From the NCBI GenBank assembly GCA_037176725.1, contig JAZBRS010000049.1, positions 12,356,001-12,420,000 of the forward strand: a stretch of DNA of 64,000 nt, in the 5' to 3' direction. The notes beneath the pieces were generated by a model. It had not been told where the DNA came from and searched no databases. It saw only the letters and a program-made list of their open reading frames with translations. Position 1 is the first letter of the stretch. Each line of letters begins with the position of its first letter. The position numbers and the translations under genes were made by a program. The DNA is from Posidonia oceanica. Lineage: Eukaryota > Streptophyta > Magnoliopsida > Alismatales > Posidoniaceae. Of this stretch, positions 21,205-32,172 are shown in pieces.

Positions 21205-23534
21205 ACTGGAAAAGGAGTAGAGATATCATGGATAAGCTCGGAAGGATCTACCACAGATGTGGGAGATCCAGAAGGAAACAAGGAGTGGATTCCTGAGGTC
21301 CCTGCGCCTCCTGAATAGGAGTGCTCTGGCAGGAGCCGGCGAACAATATTGGCTGGGGTAGATGCTGATGCAGATGCATGAGATGGTGTTGAAGTGGACG
21401 CCTCGTGCATGTCGATCACAATCATTCCCGATTCGATCAAATCCTGGATAGCGTTCCGGAGAGTGAAGCAATTATCAATCGAATGCCCGACGCTTCGATG
21501 AAAATCTCAGAAAAGGTTCGCCTTAAACCAATGCGGTAGTGGGTTCGGTGGCGGGCGAACCTCCGGAAACTTCAGGAGCGACGCAACCTTCGGGAGGACG
21601 GCGGTGAGCGGTTCCACCAGTGGGGCGAACTTCCGCTTCTCAATGGGTGGCCGTCTCGGCCTCTGGAATTGTCCTTGCTGAACCGGTGCGGTAGGATAGA
21701 TCGGTCGAGCGGTGGTAGTGATTTGTGGTGTGGGGTGTGCCCTAGGTGCAGGTGCGTAATAGATCTGAGGAGGGGCAGGCTGGGATGCCAGACGAACAGG
21801 CGCAGCAGGGGAGTCGACGTACGCGACAACGGGCTTCGGCGGATCCTTTCTCTTGGGACGATTGTTGTTGATGCCGTTGTTGTTGTTGATGGCGCTGCTG
21901 CTACTATTGTTACTGCTGGCGGGGGCCTGCCTGGCAAGCACAGAGAGTGCGGGGAAGTTGCCACTCCGCAACGAACTCTCTACGCGAGTGCCAGCTCGGA
22001 TCAAAGCAGTGAAGGTTGTGACAGGTTGGATGCTAAGCAAAGCTCCGGTGGACGGCTGTGCCCCTTTTATAATGATCTCGATGGACTCCTCGTCAGAGGG
22101 CCTATCCCGAACTTGAGAGGCAAGGGCGCGCCAGCGGCTGACGTACTCCCCGAACGGCTCGCCCGAATTCTGCTTGGTTGCGATGAGGTCCGCGCGCTTT
22201 GGGACCAGATCGAGGTTGAAGGAATACTGTTCCAAGAACGCCTGGCTTAGGTCGTTCCATGTCCTGATTGTAGCCATATCAAGCGAGGTGAACCACTTGA
22301 GAGCTAGACCGGACAAACTCTTTTGGAACAGGCGGATCAACAACCTCTTGTCAGCCTGGAGCTGGGCGAGATCACCGCAGTACGCCTTCAGATGGGCTAT
22401 GGGGCAGCCCCTACCATCATACTTCTCAAAGTCCGGGATTTTGAACTTTGGAGGGAGTACAGCCTCTGGGAAACAGCAGAGGTCTCGGAATTGGTAGGTC
22501 TGGTGGTCCGTGCCCTGCACTAGACGCAGTGCTTTCTCCAAAACATCCATCCTGTTATTGATGGGGTCTGGAATGGCTGCCATAGGTGATGGGGCAGCGG
22601 GGGCAGGGACTACGTATGCTGATTAGGTCGCACCGAGGTGCTCCTCCGGATCTACCATCACATCGCCTGGTGAGGCAAGGTGATGGCCGGCATACTCGTG
22701 CTGTGGTGGAGTGCAAGGGGGGATGCATGTGGAATTCTGAACCTAATGCAAAGGGGGAGGATAGATGGTATGCTGTGCGGTGGGTGCAGAATGCTGGAGC
22801 AACAGCGGCCGCACCGGTGCAATGCCGGGGGGCGGGCCTGCGAGATACTGTGCTCCCACCAGTCCGAATGACTGGCCACCAGATGGCGGAGGTGCATGCT
22901 GTGTGTGGTGCGGTGTAGATGCAAGAGGCGGGATACGTGCCCCCATCGCCGGAACTGTGAGCAGTTGGGACGACGGTCTAGGCGGAAGTGTAGAGTGCAA
23001 TGCATGATGTGCGAGAGCAGGCCGCACAGGAACCTCAGGACCAACAGGAAGGGAAGAAGGACGGACTGATAGAGCCATACCCTGCAGCCGCTGGATAGTG
23101 TCCATCAGATGCTGGTACTGTTCTTCAGGTGTCCCGTCGGTGGGAATGCTGAATTGCAGTGCCGGCAAGGAGCCAGAGCCAAGAGATCCGGACTGTCCGG
23201 GAGATTGGAGTCCTAGGGCGAGAGTCGCCGCAGCAGTAGAAGGGGTGTCAAAAGCGACAAATCCCTGAGAAGGTGGGGTCAGAGGCGCCTCCGGAATACG
23301 AGAAGTGGCCATCAAGATGGACTCGGCGACCGGATCAGGAGGAGCGAGCGTCTGCCACTGTCCCACAGCAAACTGGGGTACCCCAGACGACAGAGGAGGA
23401 AATCCTGGCGTCACAGGGGGCACAGAGAGGTTAGAAACGGGAGTCGGAGGGGCCAGAGCGGAAACCACCTCCGAGGCAAGAGTAATGGGGGGTTCGACGG
23501 TGCGCTGGGCCATTGCTGACCGAGAGCGAGTCAA
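21153..23534 (-). pseudogene. Gag of element A, three in-frame stops
   Basis: One frame runs from the ATG at 23534 (an alternative start, seven codons on, matches the start of the B gag) through a Pro/Ser-rich N-terminal region, the gag core (22583-21900, with W-F-T-S-L) and the zinc-knuckle region. Stops interrupt it: TAG at 22743-22745 (Gln in B), TAA near 22622-22628, and TGA at 21507-21509, which replaces the first Cys of the knuckle. The frame then stays open to 21153. So this copy cannot make full-length gag. Confidence 0.88.
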
Positions 23535-24841
23535 AATGGGGCTGCGACGAGCGGAAAAAAGACGAGCTCTACGAGGAGCTATGCTCGCGAAGGCGAGTAG
23601 CTCAGAGAGAGATGGTCGAGCACAGGTGTCTCAGCAGAGGTGTTATCAAGGGGAGGAACCCGGGCTCCAGCTAAGGAGATCGCTTACTGAACTCTGTTAA
23701 GGACACAACAGGAAATTGGGATTAGGAACAAAAAAGTGAAATGCAAATGCACTAAGTTATGGCATGAATGACATGTATGCTTTCTAGCGTGCTCTCTCTC
23801 TCACTAATCTAGTGTTTCCTAACAGGTAGTCTACTCCGGATATCCACAAGTGTACGGGTCACCGACTCAGGTCAGAAAAGAAGGTTCCCTGTCTAACTCC
23901 CGGCCCAAAACTCAGGTAATAACAGGGTGGTGCGTTGGTGGCCTCAACCTCGCCTAAGCGTAGGAGGTACCCTCCACTAGCACCGACATGACCCTTGACA
24001 AGGGGGGACGGACCGACCGACTCACACCATGCCAAAGCATCAGAGTGAGAGATCGGAACCATCCTTCGCAGACTGATAGGTGGACTCAGATGAGAGGATG
24101 CATGCCCTATATGATGCTTCATGCAAATGATTAAAGTCTTTTATCTTGCGTATTTTATTAACTCCAAGAGGGTGCAAGTGTGTTGATGGCTCTAGTTAAC
24201 CTTAGATCTTATTTTTACTTGCTATTTTTAATTAACCACAGGAAAAAAGCAATCAGTCTCTACTATCCTGGGCATGGCATGTGCAAAAGGGAAGAAAACC
24301 AACCAAACATGGCAAGCAACAACATACAACAGAGCAAAAGGCAAGTGCATGGCATGTGCGAGTGTTTGTGAGCATGATAGTGAAGGGAAAGCATTCATCA
24401 TGTCAAAAGGCATATATACAGAGCATGCACGTGTGTAGTGACATAGCAAATGTGTAGAAGAAGGCATTCATCATTCAAAAAGCATGCATTGTTGCCAAAC
24501 AAGTATGTAGACATACATTGTACAGGAAATAAAGTGGTAACAAGTAAGCAGGATAAAGAAAGTAGGGACAGGTAAGCTGTAAAGCGAATACGAGCAGAAG
24601 CAAGGAAATAGACAAGTAAACAAGCAAGTTAGATAAAGCAGAGCAAGACAGAGCAAAACCAAGGCAAAAGCAGCCGAGGGGGGTGCAAAAACCTAAGCCA
24701 AGTAACGACGAGGCGACTTGCTAGGAGTTTGCACAGAAAAACGAGCAAAACAGGCAAAGGAAACACAAAGGCGAACAAAGAAAGCAAATCCCAAACAGAA
24801 TGCGAGCGAGCCAAAGCCAAAACGAAAGCCGGAGTCTAGAA
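23535..24841 (-). other. Leader (5' untranslated region) of element A
   Basis: About 1.3 kb between PBS and gag ATG. The part 23865-24105 is strongly similar to the leader of B (45030-45265) and is the best candidate for a packaging or dimerisation signal. A possible splice acceptor on the sense strand, TTGTGTCCTTAACAG, ends at 23694. The rest (24200-24840) is A/G-rich on the plus strand with GCAAGTGCATGGCATGTGC also found in B. No ORF is convincing. Confidence 0.6.
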
Positions 24842-24859
24842 TTCCCAGCGGAGTCGCCA
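24842..24859 (-). other. Primer-binding site of element A, tRNA-Arg type
   Basis: One base after the 5' LTR the sense strand reads TGGCGACTCCGCTGGGAA. It starts with the TGG expected to pair with tRNA CCA and resembles the arginine-tRNA PBS known for Ogre-type elements. The tRNA match is from memory of the family. Confidence 0.75.
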
Positions 24860-25559
24860 CTGTAGTAATCCCGGTGTTCAGATCGTCCATGCACATTGCC
24901 AGAGCTCGTGTGCACCGATCAGAGTCAGGTTCACTATTAGCGGCTATGTCCGAGAAGGAAGACTTAACTCGAAAACATTTTAAAAAGGAAAAAGGGGAAG
25001 AAAAGAAGAAGATAAGACAAAATCGGAGTCGCCACCAAGTCTATTAGATCGGGAGACAAGGAAAACCGGGGAAATGCGTGAATAACCACGCAAAACCAAG
25101 CAAAAGATGCAATGTAAGACAATGCAGAAGAAATGAGATGCAAATGAATGCAAATGATGTGACTCGTGCCTAGGATAAGGGCAATATGGTCATTGCGGGC
25201 CAAGAGAGAGGGCAAGGACTCCTGTTACGTGCGGGGAAGGTGTTAGGCACCCCCGACACGCCCGAGAATCGGTCTTTCTAGGCTTACGCTCGTATACACA
25301 GGGAAATGCAGATTTTGAATGCCAAAGTGCCAATGAGTGCCTATCTAAATGCTCAAAGGTGTGCTCTAGGTGGGGGAATGCAATGCGAGAAAGTAAACAT
25401 GCAATCTAAGTGCTCAGCAACGCTGTCTGTGTTCCGAACTGGGCAGAACCTGGCTCGTGAGAACTCCAGGCAGTAAGCATCACCGCCCTATATGCAAATG
25501 CAGGCGATAAAACAAAACAACGGTGAAAACAGGCAATGCGGGCGACATGCAGGGGAAAC

Positions 25560-26420
25560 AACGTAAAGCACGCAAAACGGGGCGAGAAACGAAGCAAGAA
25601 CGTAAAACGATGCAAGAAACGAGGTCGACACGCAAACCGGTGCGAGAAAACAAAGCAAGAGTGTAAAACAGTGCGAGAAACAAGGCGAGGACATAAAATA
25701 GTGTGAAAAACAAAGTCGGCATGTAGAATGGTGCAAGAAACAAGCGAGACACGCAAAACGGTGCGAGAAACGGGCGAGGCACGCAAAACGATGCGAGAAA
25801 ACAGAGCGGCATGCAAAACGGTGCAAGAAAACAAAACAGCACGCAAAACGGTGCAAGGAAACAAGGGCGGCACGCAAAACAGTGCAAGAAAACAAGGGCG
25901 GCACACAAAACGGTGCAAGGAAACGAAGCGGCACGCAAAATGGTGCAAGAAAACAAAGCGGCACCAAAACGGTGCGAGAAAACAAAGCGGCACGCAAAAC
26001 GGTGCGAGGAAACAATGCGGCACGCAAAATGGTGCGAGAAAACAAAGCAGCACGCAAAATGGTGCGAGAAAATAAGGGCGGCATGCAAAACGGTGCAAGA
26101 AAACGAAGCGGCACGCAAAACAGTGCAAGAAAACAAGACGACACGCAAAACGGTGCGAGAAAACAAAGTGACACGCAAAACGGTGCGAGAAAATAAGGGC
26201 GGCACGCAAAACGGTGCAAGAAAACAAGGCGGCATGCAAAACGGTGCAAGAAAATAAAACGGCACGCAAAATGTGCGAGAAAACAAAGCGGCACGCAAAA
26301 CGGTGCGAGAAAATAAGGGCGGCACGCAAAACGGTGCAAGAAAACAAGGGCAGCTCGCAAAACGGTGCGAGAAAACAAAGCGGCACGCAAAACGGTGCGA
26401 GAAAATAAAGCGAATGGAAG
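25560..26420. repeat. ~30-bp tandem array with hairpin units in the 5' LTR of A
   Basis: The same unit as in the other LTR (GCACGCAAAACGGTGC then GAGAAAACAAAGCG). The order and number of variants differ from the left LTR by a few unit-sized indels, showing that the array changes length after insertion. Confidence 0.85.
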
Positions 26421-26478
26421 CGCACAAAAGCCATGCAATGCGAATGGTTTGCAAACAATGCTACCGAAGTTCAGGAGG

Positions 26479-26487
26479 GCTTACCTG
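26479..26487 (-). other. Candidate splice donor in the 5' LTR of A
   Basis: On the sense strand the sequence is CCAG/GTAAGC, with the intron starting at 26484. Element B has CCAG/GTATGT at the homologous place. Paired with the acceptor near 23694 it would remove the PBS and most of the leader. Confidence 0.4.
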
Positions 26488-29400
26488 GGAAATCTGGGGT
26501 CTGATCTGGAATCTGATTGGTCCATGCTGGAGTGCGTTCCACCGGGGTCGTCATGGCAGCTTACTTGAGAAGATCCAACGGCCGGATCCGAAGATATCCC
26601 AGCTTCAAGGCAGAGGGACTAGAATAGGGGAGAAGAATGGATCTAAGTGTAAAAGGGGCCAAAGGGGTGTGCAAAACAGGTCCTCCCGTGTTCAGGGGAG
26701 CTAGGCGTACTTAAGTGTGTGAAAAGAGTGCTAAATGCAATGATGCAATGCATGCGGAATGCAAGAAGGGACTTAGGGGCGACTTTTCAGAAAAAAGGGG
26801 GACCTACATGCAATTTTGAAAAAGGTGGGAGTTTGAATGCAACTTTGCAAAATGCAGGGTTAAAAATGTAATTTTTCAAGATAGACATGCATCAGGACAA
26901 GCTTTGAAATCATATGGTAAGTTGACATGCAATTTTGAAATCAGCAAGGTTTAAAATGCAAATTTTCCAGCAAAACAGGGGCCTGAGTAGTCTAGAATGC
27001 AAACAGGGGCCTATATGTAATTTTTCAAACATGCTAGGGGCAAAAATGCAATTTTATAAGCAAACTATGCATCTAAATACCTATTGTGGACATTCAGAGG
27101 ACTTGTATGCAATTTTCAAATCATGCAGGGTAGAAAATGCAATTTTATAAGCAAAATACGCATTTAAATGACTAACAGAGGACTTATGTGCAATTTATAA
27201 ATCATGCAGGGTCAAAAATGCAATTTTATAAGCAAAATATGCATTTAAAAACGTGCTGTGCATCATGAGGGACCTATATGCAAAAATCAGATACTATGAG
27301 GGAATACCATGCAATGCAGTAAGAAAAATAGGTAAATAAAACCTAAGTTAACAGATCAGAGGACTAAACTGCAAATAAGGAAAATAACAGGGACTAAGAA
27401 TGCAATTTATCAAGGTAAAATTAGGGCATTTCAATCAGATTAACTACTGAAGGACTAACATGTAATTAGCTGATTTTTTGGATTTTTCATGCAATTTTAT
27501 AAGATTAAACATGCGAAATTAAATGGATTTTAAACAGAGGCAGGACCTGAAAGTAATAAACTAAAAACTGAAATCAAAAATGCAATTTAATAACAAAATA
27601 CCTTATTAAAAAGAAAATAAATGCACAGTGACTGGCCGGCGGCCATGGACACTATAGCAAAAGCTACCAGTGCCCAAGAACGCTGGCAGAGGGGGGTTGA
27701 GGCGGTGTAGACCGGCGGACGATCTTCTCCGGAGGCAGGCGGAGCTCGAGCGACGTCCGGCGAGGCTCGGGGCTGCCTGGAGCAGACCGGAGAGGACACC
27801 GGAGTGTCGCAGACCTGCTCAGAGGCAGTCCGGGCGAACGAGGCGGCGTCGACGCGATATGAGGGTACTGGTGCGGACCTAGGACAGCCATCGAAGCGGA
27901 GTTTCGATGACCGGGGCGGCGGAACGGGATCTGGACTCGCCGGAGAAGAAAGCAAACGGCGGCGCTGACTATCCGCGACAGGGGCCGGAATCCTATTCTA
28001 AGAGGCGGAGAAGCAAGAAGAGAAAGAACCTAAGCTAAGGGGAAAGGGGGTACCTGTTCTGCTGGCTAGGGTGCTCCCCCGACGTCGGTTGATTCAGAAG
28101 TTGCCGGTGAGGTTGGACCGATCGCTGCAGGTGCTGTCGACGGCTCAGGCGTGCTGGGATCCACTCCGTGGCGTGCTCCGGTGCTTCCTAGACGTCCGGA
28201 GCGAAGCTTCGCGGCTCGGAGGAAGATTCGACTTCAGTGGGTGCTCAAGAAGCAGCCGGAGGTGGATAGGAGTGTCTGCTACCCCTCGGATCAAGAGGAG
28301 GATGCCGACGAGCTTCCGGAGGGTTCGTGAGTGCTTCTGGATGCTCAGGAGGGCTGGGAAGGGGCTGGAGGAGAAGTTTGGTCACTGGGTGATTTTCTGG
28401 AAGAAATGGGCAGAGGTGTTTGTGGTGATGGATTCGGTCTGTGATGTGGGTCGAAGGTGAAGCTCAGGGGGGTGGAAGGGTGATGTTCTGGCGAGCTACG
28501 GGCCAGAGTTTGGGGAGGTTCGGTGTGCCATGGTGCGGGGAATTCTGGAGGGGGTGGTGATGGGTTCTGGATGTGTTTTCAGATGGTTTCGGGCGGTTTC
28601 TGGGCTGGTTTCGGCAGTGGGATGAAGGGGAGGAATGCTGGAGGTTCGGGTGAGATTGGGGAGCGAAATGGGAGTGATTCTGGGTGTGTTCGAGCTCTGG
28701 TTTCAGCCGGACGAAGCGGGAGAGAATTCAGGTTCTGTGGGTGGTAAATTGGGAGGAAACTCGCTCTCTCTCGGGCTGGGGAGTGCAGGGGAGGAAGAGT
28801 CTTTCTGGGTGAATCAAGAGTCCTTTCCTGATCGTCGGGCACTGACCTCTTGATCTCCTCCCACTGCCGGATCTCTGATTGCCATTAATGGCTCGGAGAG
28901 GGCGTGGCAGGAGGTCTGGCAGGTGCACGGGCAGAGAGCGGCACACGCCGGTCCGGCTTGAGCAGGAGGCATGCGAGGCGTAAGGACAGGTCAGGCTGGT
29001 GCAGTGCTGTCGGCAGCAGACGCAGGCTGCAGTAGGGAGAAAAGCAGAATTGCAGAGAAGGCGGGAGAAGAAGAAGAAGGGAAGAAGGGGTGGAACCGTG
29101 GCCGTGGGCCGGGCCTGCGCGGGGAAAGAAAGAAAAAGGAAAAAAGAAAGGGAGGAGGAAAGGCTGAAAGGACGGACTGGGCCCAATAAAGAAAAGAAAG
29201 AAGAAAAAAAAAAGAACGGAAGAAAGAAAGGAAGAAAAGAAATGAGAGAAATAAATTAAAAAAAATAAAATAAAAATAAAACAAAAATAGGAGAGGTTCT
29301 TAGAGTGATTGTGTTTTAAGTTGGGACCTTGATTAAGTTTTTTAATAATTGTTTTTGATTAATTAATTGGGTTCAAAGGGGTTTGGTTTTGATTAGGGTT

Positions 29401-30734
29401 TTTAGAGTTTGTTTATCTTGATATGTTTTTGATTTTGATTAAATGTTTGCTAAATCTTTTGAGTTGTTTTCTAATTATGTTTTTCTTGTTAAGTACCTGG
29501 GATGTTAATTAGGACTTTCCTGAAGTTTGTTTTAAACTAATTAGGGTTGGTTTTGTATTTTGGATTTTGGTCCTCCTTTCTTGCTTAAATCTTTTGGGTT
29601 TGCTTTTTTATTTTTGTTTGTTGGGTTTTTTATTAATTAATTTCTTTTTTGTTAGGTCTTCTTGTTAAATTTTTAGTTGGGTGTTTTGGATCATTTTCCC
29701 TCTTTTTTTATTTGGTTTTTGTTGTGTTCTTCCTCTTATATTTGTTAGGTTTCTTCTTTTTTTCTTAATTAATTATCTTGGCATTTTTTAATTGTTTTCT
29801 TTTCTTTTTTAGGAATTGTTTTCGATTGCTTTTTAGTAAGGTTCTCACTTTGACTTGTTTTAGATGCTTTTTGGCTCTTTCCTTGATTTTACAGCATTTT
29901 CTTTTGGTTGGTTTTGCATTTTTAGTTGCATTCTTGATTTCCCTTTTTTAATTGTTTGGTTAGCTTTTTAATTATTTCTTTTTAGGGTTTTGACTTGTTT
30001 CTCTTTTGTTTTAGAGTTTTAAGGGTTTTCAAGGATTTTTTAAAGGTTTAGTAAGAGAAGAGAAGTGGAAATTAGAAAGGAGAGGAAAAAGGAGAAATGG
30101 AGGAATAAATAGGAAAAAGAGGAGTTGAAGGAAAGTAATTTTTTGAAAATCCAAGAAAATGGTAAAAATAAGATAAAAATAGGAATAAGGTTGAGAACAG
30201 ATGAGAGCACAAGGGGGGCCCACAGCCAGGAAAAAAAGAGGGAGAAAAGGAGGTGAAAAGAGGGAGGATAATCAGGAGAGAGAGAGGAGAGAGAAAAGGA
30301 TAATCTAGGAGAGAGAAAAGGATAATTTGGTCAAAAGGAGGTCTTAGAGGTTTCGGAAAGGGGTGAAATTTGGTGGGTGTGGGGTCTAGGGTCTCTAGTC
30401 TTGGTCCCAGGGTTTTGGTTTGGTTTTGAGAAAGTTTTGGAGGGATTTTGAGGTGTAGAAAATGGGTAGTTTTGCCTAAGTTTCCTAGGGTTTTAGGGAG
30501 AGGTTTTGGTCTGAGATTTTAAGGGCTTTTTGGTGGGTTTGTTAAGTCAGGAGGGGTGAGTTTATGGATTTTGGTTAGTTTTCGGGTTCGGGAAAGGGGG
30601 GTAATCTTAGGTTGAGTTTGGGCTTGTCTTGAGGGGAAAGAGGGAGAGAAAAGTGTGAGTTTGGTCCTAGGTTTGGGTTCAGAAGCCACCAGAAGATCTC
30701 AATCGATCCGGCCTGTCAAAGTGGGGTGTCATTT

Positions 30735-30739
30735 GAGCC
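30735..30739. repeat. Right target-site duplication GAGCC of element A
   Basis: Matches 3745-3749. Three extra T bases (30732-30734) separate it from the CA end of the LTR; these are absent from the internal copy of the LTR end. Confidence 0.75.
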
Positions 30740-32172
30740 CAAGCCCAACGAAGATCATTGCTTTCAGCTAAAGAATCAGGAACCAGCCATCCCCAGAGAC
30801 CTCACTAACTTCACCAGTGCAGGAGTCCTGGGATCAACAGATGATCAAGTCACGGTGCCAGTAGAAGATTGGGTCTGCATTGAGGACTATTACTCGGATG
30901 AGGATCAGTCTGGCGCAATAGAGGCAGTCCCAACTGGCAGCAAGGCTTTGGTCAACACGGAGGTGCCACGCCACATCTGCATTACAAGCACAGGCAGCAG
31001 CAGTAGCTTAGAAGTTAGAGACACTCCTTCTGGCATAGTCAGGCAGGCTACCTGCGGTTGCAGTCGCATCAGTACCGCTGTCACTCTCTCTGGAGGGACA
31101 GTCAGTCAATTCGGTCAACAGCGTGACTCGGCCCACTTCAGCAGCTGCATCACCAAGAATGCAGTCGACGCAGTCCGCTTCACATCCTCCTGCCGCAAAA
31201 CAGCAACTCTCATGGCAGGCTCCCATGGCGTCAGAGGCCGCACTCTCACAGTCACAACCAGATGCAGAGGACCAATTGAGCACCATAGTCTCCCAGCCCT
31301 TGAGCCCTCAGAAGAGCTCCTCTGCCTACCCTCTAACTGCAACAGTGACCCTGGCAGCGTACCCGTCTGTGGCCCCGCTGACCAGTCTGTTTGGATCTCC
31401 AATGCCGAAGCCACCGCTATCAGGCACGCCTGTGAGCCAGACCATGCAAATACCAAGGGCAGCGATCCATCTTGCAGTCGGGCCAGAGCTGCAGGCCCCC
31501 GGCGCCTACTACGTCGACTCACCCTCGGATGAGGAGGAAGGAGTGGTGGTAGAAGCCCAGGTTGATTCATGGATGTCTGACTTAGAGTTACTTTATCAAG
31601 AACAGCTCAAGTCGATAGTAGATGACTTGGCGGAGCACCAAGCTGTAGAAAGGAAAGGGAAAGCCGTGGCTACAGACCCTCCTCTGCGGGAAGAGCATGC
31701 CTCTATCATGCTCCTAGAAGAAGACTCAGCAGTACCAGACTCCCCTAGATTAGATGAGCTCATTACCTTCCAACTAGAAGGCAGGTCTAGGTGATTTGTG
31801 CAGCACATGCCTCACTTAGGCAGTGTAGCAAGCGGCAGTGCCCAGATCAGCCGCCAGTCCGGCATACCCTCCATGAGCACACCAGAAGACTCAAGGGAGG
31901 AAGCACTAGCAGTCCAAGCAGCAGCAGTAGCAGAGCAGAAAGCAGAATCAGCAACAGAATCATCAGCAACCTCAGTAGCAGGGCCATCGGTGGTATCAGT
32001 GGCAGAATCAACACGGCTCTTAGCAGAATCAGCAAGGCCCTCAGCAGAATCAGCAGAGCACTCAGTAGAATCAGTCGGGCCAAAGCAGACAGAAGAAGTT
32101 GCCAGGACGGAGGTCGCGCACCGAGGCTACAAGAATACTCGAGTAAGCGTGACCATCCTGAAGCGTCACTAG
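30735..32172 (+). pseudogene. Linker region of element C
   Basis: Homologous to the linker of A. It opens with the I-P-R-D/N-L-x-N-F-T-S-A-G segment and the W-V-C-x-E-D-Y-Y-S-D-E motif, then Ser/Ala/Gln-rich sequence. The frame changes between about 31000 and 31123 (frame 3 to frame 1). A TGA at 31792-31794 replaces the Trp found in A. The frame ends at TAG 32170-32172, the stop shared with A. Confidence 0.82.

Larger units (their letters stand above)
3750..30731 (-). mobile_element. Element A: complete ~27-kb Tat/Ogre-like LTR retrotransposon, nested in C
   Basis: The element is bounded by two direct repeats of 5.8-5.9 kb that both begin TGTAGTAATCCCG and end GGGGTGTCA. The internal region is 15.3 kb. 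All coding regions lie on the minus strand in the order gag, protease, linker, RT, RNase H, archaeal-type RNase H, integrase, extra ORF. A size near 27 kb, multi-kb LTRs, an arginine-type PBS and the dual RNase H fit the Tat clade that includes Ogre. Unlike classical Ogre, whose extra ORF precedes gag, the extra ORF here follows integrase. The LTRs differ by roughly 2% by eye plus several small indels, so A is clearly older than B. Confidence 0.93.
24861..30731 (-). repeat. 5' LTR of element A
   Basis: 5,871 bp, TG...CA ends, with the same compartments as the left LTR: PBS-like motif 25024-25034, block shared with B 25140-25450, hairpin array 25560-26420, candidate donor at 26484, ATGCAATTTT-rich 26730-27620, GC-rich 27630-28900, purine-rich 29040-29270, T-rich 29290-30050. 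Small indels against the left LTR are seen in the array, in the GC-rich part near 27870-27900, and near 30280. The promoter would lie in the high-coordinate half; no TATA box is called. Confidence 0.92.
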
